Positions 7,454 to 15,243 of a DNA stretch of 34,900 nucleotides are shown here, piece after piece. Within the stretch, counting starts at the first letter, position 1. Each line of letters opens with the position of its first letter. Below the pieces are notes generated by a model. That model was not told the DNA's origin and searched no databases. It saw nothing but the letters and a program-made list of their open reading frames with translations. A program made the position numbers and the translations under genes. Origin of the DNA: CAIOSQ01 sp044359885 (GTDB lineage: Bacteria > Pseudomonadota > Alphaproteobacteria > CACIAM-22H2); the NCBI GenBank assembly GCA_044359885.1, contig JBIKLI010000008.1, forward strand, positions 1 to 34,900. Direction: 5' to 3'.

Positions 7454-8476
7454 ATGGGGATTGCGTATCCGTTCTCGGCGATCGTGGGTCAGGACGAACT
7501 GAAGACCGCGCTATGCGTGGCGGTCGTCGATCCGGGTGTGGGCGGACTGCTCGCGCTGGGCGATCGCGGCACGGGAAAGTCGACCGCCGTGCGGGCGCTC
7601 GCGTCCTTGCTGCCGAAGATGCGTGCGGTCGATGGCTGTCCCTATGTCTGCGATCCCGACGCGGACGACTCGGCCTGCGGCGATTGCCCGGGCCGCGGCC
7701 GCCGGGGCGAAAAGCCAAGGCTCGTTCCGGTGCCGGTCGTCGACCTGCCGCTGGGGGCCACCGAGGATCGGGTCACCGGGGCGCTTGACCTCGAGCGCGC
7801 ATTGACGCGTGGGGAGAAGGGTTTCGAGCCTGGGCTGCTCGCCCGCGCCAATCGTGGCTTTCTCTACATCGACGAGGTCAACCTCCTCGAAGACCATCTC
7901 GTCGACCTGCTCATCGACGTCGCGGCGTCCGGCGAGAACGTGGTCGAGCGCGATGGGTTGAGCGTTCGGCATCCCGCCAGATTCACGCTGATCGGCAGCG
8001 GCAATCCCGAGGAAGGGGAATTGCGACCGCAATTGCTCGACCGGTTCGGGCTCTCGGTCGAGGTTCGGACGCCCGTGGACGTCGCTGTCCGCGTGGAGGT
8101 CGTCAAGCGCCGCGATGCCTTCGAGCGCGACCGTGCCGGCTTCGCGGCCCAGTGGAAGACGGCCGACGCGAAGCTCCGCGCGCGCCTGGTGGCTGCACGC
8201 GCTCGTCTTCCCAAGACGGTCACATCCGACGCCGTGCTCGCGCGCGCGGCGACGCTGTGCGTCAGGCTTGGGACCGATGGTCTGCGCGGGGAGATCGCCC
8301 TGGTTCGAGCCGCGCGCGCCCTTGCCGCGTTCGAAGGCGACGCGACCGTCGACGATGCGCATCTCAGGCGCATGGCCGCGCCTGCCTTGCGCCATCGCCT
8401 GCGCCGCAACCCGCTTGACGATTCCGGATCGGCCGTGCGCATCGAACGTGCGCTTGGCGAGGTCTTCGGCGCTTGA
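7454..8476 (+). CDS. bchI: Magnesium chelatase subunit I (BchI), AAA+ ATPase
   Basis: BchI is the ATPase motor of the BchH-BchD-BchI chelatase, which inserts Mg2+ into protoporphyrin IX, the first committed step of bacteriochlorophyll synthesis. The 340-residue product starts MGIAYPFSAIVGQDELK. It has Walker A GDRGTGKS at residues 36-43, the BchI insertion with PYVCDPDADDSACGDCP, Walker B in FLYIDEVNLL (about residues 135-145) and the GSGNPEEGELRPQLLDRFGL sensor region. A GTG at 7409 would add 15 non-conserved residues; the ATG at 7454 gives the normal family length. Its stop overlaps the TTG start of bchD (TTGA). Confidence 0.95.
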   Translation: MGIAYPFSAIVGQDELKTALCVAVVDPGVGGLLALGDRGTGKSTAVRALASLLPKMRAVDGCPYVCDPDADDSACGDCPGRGRRGEKPRLVPVPVVDLPLGATEDRVTGALDLERALTRGEKGFEPGLLARANRGFLYIDEVNLLEDHLVDLLIDVAASGENVVERDGLSVRHPARFTLIGSGNPEEGELRPQLLDRFGLSVEVRTPVDVAVRVEVVKRRDAFERDRAGFAAQWKTADAKLRARLVAARARLPKTVTSDAVLARAATLCVRLGTDGLRGEIALVRAARALAAFEGDATVDDAHLRRMAAPALRHRLRRNPLDDSGSAVRIERALGEVFGA

Positions 8477-10200
8477 GAGCCATCGCCGATCCCGCCTGGG
8501 CGCGAGCGCTTCTTGCCGCCCGCCTTTTCGCGGGCGATCCGCATGGCTTCGGCGGCGTTCGGCTCTCGGGTCCCCCTGGCCCCGTGCGCGAGCGCTGGCT
8601 CGCCGAGCTGCGCGCATATCTTCCGGCCGGTTCACCGATGCGCCGCATGCCGCCGGGAATTCCCGATGAACGGCTGCTCGGCGGGCTGGATCTCGAAGCG
8701 ACGCTCGCGCGCGGCGCGCCCGTGGCTCGGCGCGGCCTTCTCGCGGACGCCGATCGCGGGGTCGTGCTCCTGGCGATGGCCGAGACGCTGAGCGCCGCGA
8801 CGGCAGCCAGGGTCTGCGCGGCGCTCGATCGCGGCGAAACGCTCGCCGAGCGCGACGGTGTCCGCCTATCGGCGCCGGCCCGGATCGGCGCCGTGGCGTT
8901 CGACGAGGCCGAGCCGGACGAACCGGGGCTGGTCGCGGCGTTGCGCGAACGACTCGCCTTCGAGGTGGACCTCTCGCGTTTGCGTGCGGCGGACGCGCCG
9001 CTCCTCGAACCGCCCGGGCCGAGGCCCGCGACGGCGCATCCCGAAGCTGGCGACGACGTGATCGGTTCGCTCTGCGTCGCTGCCGCGGCTCTCGGCGTCC
9101 ACTCGCTGCGCGGTCCCCTCCTCGCGCTGCGGGCGGCGCGGGCGCTGGCCGCGATGGAGGGCTGCGCGCGCGTCGAAGCGGCGCATGCCGAGGCGGCGGC
9201 CGAACTCGTGCTCGCGCCGCGAGCGACGCAAGTGCCCGCGGAGCCGGCCCCCGACCAGGCGGCCGAGCCGCCTGAACCGCCGCCGGACGAAGCCCAGAGT
9301 GACGAGGGGCGTCCCGACGACGAGACGCGACCACTGGACGACCGGGTGGTCGCGGCCGCTCGGGCCGCCATTCCAGCGGGATTGCTGTCGCAACTCGTGC
9401 CCGGGGCAGCGGGCCGCGTTCGCGGCGCCGGCCGCTCCGGCGGTGTCGGCAAGGCAGGCGCGCGCGGCCGGCCGGCGGGGACGGCCGCGGGAGATCCGCG
9501 GCGCATCGGAACTCGGCTCGATCTCGTCGCGACGCTGCGTGCGGCAGCCCCTTGGCAAAGGCTGCGTGCCGAGACCCCCCGGTCGGGCGGCGCGATGCGA
9601 GTGCGGACTTCGGATTTCAGGGTCCGGCGGCTCAAGCCGCGTGCCGTCTCGACGACGATCTTCGCGATCGACGCCTCGGGTTCATCGGCCTTGCACCGCA
9701 TGGCCGAGGCCAAGGGTGCGGTCGAACTGATGCTGGCGGAGTGCTACGTGCGCCGGGATCGCGTCGCCGTGCTCGCGTTCCGCGGCCGCGGCAGCGAACT
9801 CGTTCTGCCTCCGACGCGATCGCTGGTACGTGCGAAGCGGGCGCTGGCGGGGTTGCCCGGCGGTGGGGGGACGCCGCTCGCCTCGGCCATCGATGCCTCC
9901 GCCGAACTCGTCGCCGCGATCCGGCGGCAAGGCGGCACGCCCAATCTGGTCCTGCTGACCGATGGCCGCGCGAATGTCGCGCGCGACGGGACCGGTGGCC
10001 GGGACCTCGCCTCGGCGCAGGCGCTCGAATCTGCCAAGGTGATGAGGAGCCTGGGCGTCCGGGCAATCGTCGTCGACACGGCCGTCCGCCCGTCGCCCGC
10101 GGCACGTGCGCTGGGCGAGGCGATGGGCGCCGTCTACCTGCCTCTGCCGCAGGCGGATGCGCATGCGCTCGACCGGGCCATAAAGGCCGGCCTCGGCTGA
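8473..10200 (+). CDS. bchD: Magnesium chelatase subunit D (BchD)
   Basis: BchD is the scaffold subunit of magnesium chelatase, forming double hexameric rings with BchI. The 575-residue product has an N-terminal AAA-like domain whose P-loop is degenerate (RLSGPPGPVRERW, no lysine), as is usual for BchD. A proline- and acid-rich linker follows (about residues 255-295, EPAPDQAAEPPEPPPDEA). The C-terminal von Willebrand A domain has a MIDAS motif, IFAIDASGSS, near residue 400 and LLTDGRANV later. Translation appears to start at TTG within the TTGA overlap with bchI, so the two are translationally coupled. bchO, which follows bchID in many PGCs, is not here but 5 kb away. Confidence 0.93.
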   Translation: MRAIADPAWARALLAARLFAGDPHGFGGVRLSGPPGPVRERWLAELRAYLPAGSPMRRMPPGIPDERLLGGLDLEATLARGAPVARRGLLADADRGVVLLAMAETLSAATAARVCAALDRGETLAERDGVRLSAPARIGAVAFDEAEPDEPGLVAALRERLAFEVDLSRLRAADAPLLEPPGPRPATAHPEAGDDVIGSLCVAAAALGVHSLRGPLLALRAARALAAMEGCARVEAAHAEAAAELVLAPRATQVPAEPAPDQAAEPPEPPPDEAQSDEGRPDDETRPLDDRVVAAARAAIPAGLLSQLVPGAAGRVRGAGRSGGVGKAGARGRPAGTAAGDPRRIGTRLDLVATLRAAAPWQRLRAETPRSGGAMRVRTSDFRVRRLKPRAVSTTIFAIDASGSSALHRMAEAKGAVELMLAECYVRRDRVAVLAFRGRGSELVLPPTRSLVRAKRALAGLPGGGGTPLASAIDASAELVAAIRRQGGTPNLVLLTDGRANVARDGTGGRDLASAQALESAKVMRSLGVRAIVVDTAVRPSPAARALGEAMGAVYLPLPQADAHALDRAIKAGLG

Positions 10201-10203
10201 TCG

Positions 10204-10244
10204 CTGTCCTGTACGGGGTCCCCCGTGTGGCGCGGGCCGGACAG
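10204..10244. terminator. Probable bidirectional terminator between bchD and crtI
   Basis: Convergent genes bchD and crtI are separated by 50 bases. Nested inverted repeats fill this gap. The outer arms are CTGTCC (10204-10209) and GGACAG (10239-10244). The inner hairpin is ACGGG (10213-10217) with CCCGT (10222-10226). There is no U-tract on either strand, so termination strength is uncertain. Confidence 0.45.
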
Positions 10245-10250
10245 AAGCCT

Positions 10251-11789
10251 CTATCGGCGCCATGCCTGGCCGTGGGGCACCAGACGGTCGAGAACCTTGG
10301 CCGACGAGATCACGCCGGGCACGCCTGCCCCGGGATGGGTGCCGGCTCCGACGAGGTAGAGGTCGCGCAGTTCCTCGCTGACATTATGCGGGCGGAACCA
10401 TGCGCTCTGGAAGAGGTTCGGTTCCATCGCGAATCCCGCGCCGTTCACGGACAGCAGGCGATCGCGGAAATCCAGGGGCGTCTTGACCCGCGAGGTGACG
10501 ATGGCCTTTCCGAGACCAGGCAGAAGCGTCCGTTCCAGCCGCTCCTGGATCGCCTGGCGGAACGGTTCGGCACGTTCCGCCCAGTCGATGCCGCCTCCCA
10601 GATGCGGCACGGGGACCAGCGCGTAGAACGTGTCGCAGCCCGCGGGCGCCAGGGAAGGATCGGTGGCCGTCGGACGATGCAGATAGAGGCTGAAGTCGTC
10701 GGCGAGCACCTTGCGCCCGAAGATGTCGTCGAGCAGTCCGCGATAGCGCGGACCCAGGAGCATCGTGTGGTGATAGACGTCGTCGAAGCGGCGATCCACG
10801 CCGAAATACCAGACAAAGAGGCCCATCGAATAACGCGCGCGCGCGAGCTTGCGGTCGGTCCAGCGGCGTCGTGGATGGTCGGCAAGAAGCTTGCCGTAGG
10901 TCCATGCCGCATCGGCGTTCGAGACCACGATGTCGGCGTCGATCCGCTCCCCCGTCGCGAGCGCCACCCCGCAGGCGCGTCCGTCCTCGACGAGGATCTT
11001 GGCGACTTGCGCGTCGTATCGGATCCGCGCACCGAGGCGTTCCGCCAGACCGAGGATGCCGCGCACGAGCGATCCCATGCCTCCCATCGCGTAGTGGACG
11101 CCGTGTATGCGCTCGAGGTGGGCGATCAGGCAGTAATAGGCGGTCGTGGACATCGGGTTGCCCCCGATCAGCAGCGGATGGAAGCTGAAGGCGACGCGCA
11201 TGCGTTCGTCGCGGAAGAAATCGCAAACCCGGCTGTAGACGGTACGGTAGCCGCGCAGCCGGAGCAGATCGGGCGCCGTCCGCGCAAGGGTCGTGAACTG
11301 GTGGAACGGCTGGTCGGCCAGCTCGGTGAAGGCGACGCGGAAGATCCTTTCGCTTTCTCGGATGTAGCGGTCGAAGCCCGCGACGTCCGACGGTGCCAGC
11401 CGTGCGACCTCCGCGCGCATCGCATCGAGATCGCCCGTGCAGCGCATCGTCACGCCGTCGTCGAAGCGGATCAGGTAGAAAGGATCGATTCTCCGCAGGT
11501 CCACGTCCTGCGAAACGCTGCGTCCGGCGAGCGCCCAGAGTTCGTCGAGCAGGTAAGGCGCCGTCACGATCGTGGGGCCGGCGTCGAAGACGAACCCGTC
11601 CTGCCGGAAGACATATGCGCGGCCGCCGGGCGCGTCGAGCTTCTCGAGGATCGTCACCCGCCAGCCGCGGGCGCCCAGCCGCACGGCTGCGGCGAGGCCG
11701 CCGAAGCCCGAGCCGATGACGATGGCATGCGGACGGGGATCGCTGGTCGCTTCGGGGCCGGCGCTGGGGGAGCGGTTGGCTATGGCCAT
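10251..11789 (-). CDS. crtI: Phytoene desaturase (CrtI)
   Basis: CrtI is an FAD-dependent enzyme that desaturates phytoene stepwise to neurosporene or lycopene. The 512-residue protein has the N-terminal dinucleotide-binding fold IVIGSGFGGLAAAVRLGARG, the following EKLDAPGGRAYVFRQDGF-FDAGPTIVT segment, and the C-terminal bacterial desaturase signature DLYLVGAGTHPGAGVPGVISSAK. All of these are diagnostic of CrtI. The start at 11789 lies five bases beyond the stop of the upstream ATP-grasp gene; the longer frame above it is a shadow. Unusually, it is not beside crtB but is the last gene of a P450/ATP-grasp/crtI operon. The number of desaturation steps (3 or 4) cannot be read from sequence by eye. 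Confidence 0.95.
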   Translation of the reverse strand: MAIANRSPSAGPEATSDPRPHAIVIGSGFGGLAAAVRLGARGWRVTILEKLDAPGGRAYVFRQDGFVFDAGPTIVTAPYLLDELWALAGRSVSQDVDLRRIDPFYLIRFDDGVTMRCTGDLDAMRAEVARLAPSDVAGFDRYIRESERIFRVAFTELADQPFHQFTTLARTAPDLLRLRGYRTVYSRVCDFFRDERMRVAFSFHPLLIGGNPMSTTAYYCLIAHLERIHGVHYAMGGMGSLVRGILGLAERLGARIRYDAQVAKILVEDGRACGVALATGERIDADIVVSNADAAWTYGKLLADHPRRRWTDRKLARARYSMGLFVWYFGVDRRFDDVYHHTMLLGPRYRGLLDDIFGRKVLADDFSLYLHRPTATDPSLAPAGCDTFYALVPVPHLGGGIDWAERAEPFRQAIQERLERTLLPGLGKAIVTSRVKTPLDFRDRLLSVNGAGFAMEPNLFQSAWFRPHNVSEELRDLYLVGAGTHPGAGVPGVISSAKVLDRLVPHGQAWRR

Positions 11790-11794
11790 GGGGT

Positions 11795-12970
11795 TCAGCC
11801 GGCCTGGACGGCGGGAAGGGCGGCGGGTCCGGCCCCCGGCTCGTGCCCGCCGTACCAGCCGACGTCGAGCGTGGCGACCTCGCCGAACGGCACACCGCGC
11901 GCCATGGCCATACGGATGATGGGCCAGGATGTCGCGGTCATGGTCAGGAAGGGCAGAGGATCGCGCCAGTCCCAGCTGACGTCGCGAGTGGTCAGCAGGC
12001 GGCGAAGATTGGCCGCGAAGGGCCCGCCTCGGAACAGCGACATCTGGGTCTCCGTGAGTGCGGGATAGAATTGTTGCAGGCGGGTCTCCGGCCGCAGGCG
12101 CGGCGAATGGCCTGGATCGAGAACGGCGCGCGCAATCTCGTCGCGCGGCCAGAAATGCAATCCGCTGGTCGCGCGCGGGTTGCATTCTATACCCCACGGG
12201 GTCCCGTCGGCATCGACCATGATGTCGAAGGCGATGAAGCCGCTCCACCGCTCGGCGGCGACGAACCGCCGGATCCAGTCCTCGATCGCGGGATGTCCGA
12301 CCCGCTCGAACGCCACCGCGACCGAGCCGGATTTCTGCGCGGCCCGGTAGACGACGGTCGACGAGATCCGGCCATCATGGGCGATAGAACACGAGCTGTA
12401 CTCGCTGCCGCCCACGAAGCGCTGGACGATCGCCGGCGCTCCTGGATCCGGCGGCGGCAGTTCCGCGCCGGCCGGCAGGACCCGAACGCCGCGCCCGGAG
12501 CAGGACAGCACCGGCTTGACCACCACAGGCCCGGACCGCGCGAGATCGGCTGCGGCGGGGTCGCCAAGCGCGCAGGTTTCCGGCACCGGCAGGCCGTGGG
12601 CCACGGCGCGCCGAACGAAGCCGTGCTTGTCGTGAAGCCGCAGCACGTCGCGAGGCGGCATCGTGAACAGGGCGGTTCCTGACGGCAGCCGTCCATGGAG
12701 AAAGGCGACGTGCGGGGTTTCTTCCGATACCGGAAGCACCAGATCGACCCGCTCGTCGGCGATGATGCGCGCGAGCTCCTCGAGATAGCGGCTTGTTCCA
12801 TCGGCCGGCGCGGCGATCCGATAGCTGCGCTGCACCATCCGCGACGTTCCGGCCAGATGCCGCTTGAAGGGTTCTGCAACGACGACGCGCCAGCCGAGTT
12901 CGGCGAAGCCGCGGGCGAGATCGAGCGCCTTGGGCAGTCGTCCGAGGGTCAGAAGAAGGGTCCTCGTCAT
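11795..12970 (-). CDS. ATP-grasp domain protein of unknown substrate, in crtI operon
   Basis: This is a 391-residue protein of the ATP-grasp superfamily, whose members join a carboxylate to an amine, thiol or similar group through an acyl-phosphate. An N-terminal Rossmann-like pre-ATP-grasp domain covers about residues 1-115. ATP-binding segments follow at VVVKPVLSCSGRGVRVL (149-165) and IVQRFVGGSEYSSCS (181-195). The metal-binding strand is GIECNPRATSG (260-270, with E262 and N264). A C-terminal tail of about 100 residues includes ATSWPIIRMAMARGVPFGEV. The key nucleotide and metal residues are present, so it is likely active. Its ATG overlaps the stop of the P450 gene (ATGA), and crtI follows at once. 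Context suggests a role in carotenoid or other lipid modification; the substrate is unknown. Confidence 0.85.
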   Translation of the reverse strand: MTRTLLLTLGRLPKALDLARGFAELGWRVVVAEPFKRHLAGTSRMVQRSYRIAAPADGTSRYLEELARIIADERVDLVLPVSEETPHVAFLHGRLPSGTALFTMPPRDVLRLHDKHGFVRRAVAHGLPVPETCALGDPAAADLARSGPVVVKPVLSCSGRGVRVLPAGAELPPPDPGAPAIVQRFVGGSEYSSCSIAHDGRISSTVVYRAAQKSGSVAVAFERVGHPAIEDWIRRFVAAERWSGFIAFDIMVDADGTPWGIECNPRATSGLHFWPRDEIARAVLDPGHSPRLRPETRLQQFYPALTETQMSLFRGGPFAANLRRLLTTRDVSWDWRDPLPFLTMTATSWPIIRMAMARGVPFGEVATLDVGWYGGHEPGAGPAALPAVQAG

Positions 12971-14367
12971 CGGCGAAAACTCGCGCGACAGACCACCTGT
13001 TTCGCCGGGCGGGTGGTGAGACGGGCCGCCGGCCGGACCGCTTCGGGCGCTTCGATGTGGAAGTCGAAGCGCCGGAAGAGCTGCGCGAGGAGGAGAACGG
13101 CTTCGACCTGGGCGAAGGCTGCACCCGCACAGACGCGTGGTCCGATGCCGAATGGAATATAGGCCCCTGGCGTCATCTCGGCCTCGCGTCCGGGCAGGAA
13201 CCGGTCGGGATCGAACATGTCCGGATCGCGCCAGTAACGTCGGTGACGATGCAGCGTCCATGGCGCCACGATCACCAGGGCCCCCTTCTTGACGCGCCGT
13301 CCGCCAATGCGCGTGGCCTGGTTGGCGACGCGCGGCAGAAATGTGATCGGCGGGTAGAGCCGGAGCGTTTCGCGGAACACGTTGCGCACGAATGTCAGCT
13401 GGCGCGTATGCTCGAAACCGATCGGACCGCTGCCGACCACGGTCTCGACCTCGGCCCGCAGGCGTGCCGTCATCTCTGGTCGGGTTGCCAGAAGGTAGAA
13501 GGCCCAGGTCAGGGCGCTTGCACTGGTTTCGTGTCCCGCAAGGAACAGCACGCCGAGCTGGTCGATCAGCTCCTCGCGTGTGAATGCGTTGCCGTCATCG
13601 TCGCGGGCGGCGGCGATCGCGGCGGCGATGTCGTCGAACGAGGCGGCGCCGCTTTCAAGATGCGTGTCCAGCAGCTTGCCGAGATGACCACGGATGAGAC
13701 GGCATGCCTCGAGGACGCTGTCCTTCTGCCGTACGGGCCGCCAGGCGCGGTCGAAGATGAGGCGTCTGATCTCGACCTGGGCCACGCTGCGTTCGAACGC
13801 GACGAAGGCATCGAATACTTCATGCGCCATCTGCGTTTCGAGGCCGGTCGAGAAGACGGTACGGCAGATGACGTCGGCCGTGACATGGCTCATCGCCAGG
13901 TCGAGGGAAAACGCCGCGCCGTCGCGGGCCCGGTCCGCGAGCGTGTCTTCGGCTGCGGCGACCGCCGCCTCGATCGCCGGGAAGGCGCGGCTGATCCGCA
14001 TCATCGTCAGCGCGGGATCGACCATCGCCCGCTGGCGTCGCCATGTGGCGCCGGACGAGACGAAGATCGAATCGCCGATCAACGGGGCCAGCGCGTTCAC
14101 CATCAGATCGCTTTTCGGCAGAATGCCGCCCGGGTCGGTCAGCACCTCGCGCGCCAGATCCGGCCGGTTCACCACGATCGTCGAACGGCGCGAATAGCCG
14201 AGCGGACCGATTTCGACGCTGTAGGCGCTCTTCGGCAGGAGGGACAGCAGGTCGCCGTCGCCGCGCAGAACGCAGCGGATCAGGGCCAGAAGAGCCGGCA
14301 GCGGGGTGGGATGCGGCGCGAACCCTGCCTCTGGGCCACGCGATGCCGGAAAAACGGTCATGACCAT
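12967..14367 (-). CDS. Cytochrome P450 in crtI operon
   Basis: This is a 466-residue heme monooxygenase. P450 landmarks are in order: C-helix WRRQR (109-113), I-helix oxygen-activation motif AGHET (277-281), K-helix ETLR (333-336), and the heme loop FGIGPRVCAG (406-415) with Cys413 as thiolate ligand. There is no N-terminal membrane anchor and no fused reductase, so it needs external redox partners. The overall style (CAGAAFAQVE after the cysteine, FRETLRLYPP) recalls eukaryote-like bacterial P450s such as the CYP175A1 carotene hydroxylase; this is an impression, not a computed result. It is the first gene of the P450/ATP-grasp/crtI operon, and a PpsR-like site lies in the divergent promoter gap. 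The start could be 14367 or the second Met at 14361. Confidence 0.93.
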   Translation of the reverse strand: MVMTVFPASRGPEAGFAPHPTPLPALLALIRCVLRGDGDLLSLLPKSAYSVEIGPLGYSRRSTIVVNRPDLAREVLTDPGGILPKSDLMVNALAPLIGDSIFVSSGATWRRQRAMVDPALTMMRISRAFPAIEAAVAAAEDTLADRARDGAAFSLDLAMSHVTADVICRTVFSTGLETQMAHEVFDAFVAFERSVAQVEIRRLIFDRAWRPVRQKDSVLEACRLIRGHLGKLLDTHLESGAASFDDIAAAIAAARDDDGNAFTREELIDQLGVLFLAGHETSASALTWAFYLLATRPEMTARLRAEVETVVGSGPIGFEHTRQLTFVRNVFRETLRLYPPITFLPRVANQATRIGGRRVKKGALVIVAPWTLHRHRRYWRDPDMFDPDRFLPGREAEMTPGAYIPFGIGPRVCAGAAFAQVEAVLLLAQLFRRFDFHIEAPEAVRPAARLTTRPAKQVVCRASFRR

Positions 14368-14447
14368 GCGCGCCCTGCCGGATCCTGCGCGGTGCCGCGA
14401 CCGGCGGCGAGCGCCACGAAAGAAGTAGATGCGCTTTACAGCATGAG

Positions 14448-14465
14448 TGTCAAGTGAGACTGTCA
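14448..14465. promoter_or_regulatory. PpsR/CrtJ-like site (one mismatch) upstream of P450 operon
   Basis: On the plus strand this reads TGTCAAGTGAGACTGTCA; on the minus strand it is TGA-N12-ACA, one base away from TGT-N12-ACA. The minus strand contains a perfect TTGACA (14453 to 14448) that could be the -35 of the P450/ATP-grasp/crtI operon, though no strong -10 is seen. The site also lies just ahead of the start of the divergent membrane-protein gene. Confidence 0.4.
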
Positions 14466-14484
14466 GGTGGATCCCGGGGGGCGG

Positions 14485-15216
14485 ATGGCGCTTCTATTTT
14501 TCGAGATCCTGATCGTGGCCCATATCCTGACGGGTTCGACAGGTGCTGTCGCCTTCTGGGTTCCGATCCTGGGCCGGAAGGGCGGCGAGGCCCATGCAAG
14601 ATGGGGCCGCGTGTTCGCGTTCGCGCTTTTCGCCACCGGCTGGCTCGCCATGGCGATGAGCCTATTGACCCTTCTGGCACCGCTGGAAACGCATCCGCAC
14701 CTGGCCGGACGCTTCGATGCCGCGTTCATCCGCGGGGTCTTTGGATGGATGATGCTGGCTGCCGGCCTGCTGACCGTCAACCTGGCCTGGTATGGCTGGC
14801 TCGCCATCCGCAACAAGCGCCGCCACGGTGCCAACAGAACGTGGCTCAACCTGTTCCTTCAGTTCGCGCTGATCCCGGTTTCGATCGCCTGCGTCTGGGA
14901 AAGCTGGTCGCTCGCCAACCCGCTGATCGGCGGGATCGCGGCAGTCGGTCTGGCGACCGCTGCAACGAATCTGTGGTTCATACTGTCGCGCGATCCCGGA
15001 CCGCTCGACTGGCTCAAGGAGCATGTCAAGGCGCTGGTCGGGGCAGGCATCTCGGTCTACACCGCTTTCATGGCGTTCGGGTCGGTGCGGATCATGCCGG
15101 AACTGGCGCTCAACCCGTTCATGTGGGCCTTGCCGCTCGCGGTCGGCCTGATCCTGATCGTGTGGCATCGCCTTGCGATCGACCGGCGTTTCGGGCTGCG
15201 GCACCAGGGTCCCTGA
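14485..15216 (+). CDS. Seven-helix integral membrane protein, function unknown
   Basis: This is a 243-residue, very hydrophobic protein with about seven predicted membrane segments (roughly 4-28, 41-65, 82-106, 119-139, 146-166, 184-203 and 211-231). The N-terminal pattern of a helix containing AHILTGSTGAVAFWVPIL, then KGGEAHARWGR, recalls DUF2306-like proteins, with conserved histidines at helix ends. That resemblance is tentative. ATG at 14485 follows a G-run; an in-frame GTG at 14467 would add six residues. The gene is divergent from the P450/ATP-grasp/crtI operon, shares its regulatory gap, and converges on bchO. A role with carotenoid or pigment metabolism is inferred from position only. 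Confidence 0.75.
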   Translation: MALLFFEILIVAHILTGSTGAVAFWVPILGRKGGEAHARWGRVFAFALFATGWLAMAMSLLTLLAPLETHPHLAGRFDAAFIRGVFGWMMLAAGLLTVNLAWYGWLAIRNKRRHGANRTWLNLFLQFALIPVSIACVWESWSLANPLIGGIAAVGLATAATNLWFILSRDPGPLDWLKEHVKALVGAGISVYTAFMAFGSVRIMPELALNPFMWALPLAVGLILIVWHRLAIDRRFGLRHQGP

Positions 15217-15243
15217 CCCGTTTCGGGTGGCCCAGGTGCCAGG

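Noticed and set aside
7511..9334. 607-codon minus-strand frame opposite bchI and bchD
   Set aside because: Low-complexity Arg/Ala/Pro translation opposite two well-supported genes.
9552..12068. 838-codon plus-strand frame across the bchD end, crtI and ATP-grasp genes
   Set aside because: It is antisense to crtI and the ATP-grasp gene and overlaps bchD out of frame. No domain is recognisable.
11790..12248. Longer crtI frame giving 665 residues
   Set aside because: The added N-terminus overlaps the ATP-grasp gene out of frame. The CrtI family N-terminus begins just after 11789.
14438..14450. ACA-N7-TGT inverted repeat near the P450 promoter
   Set aside because: Orientation and spacing do not fit PpsR/CrtJ sites; most likely chance.
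15216..15228. ACCCG-TTT-CGGGT hairpin between the membrane-protein gene and bchO
   Set aside because: Only five base pairs, no U-tract, overlaps a stop codon; too weak to call a terminator.
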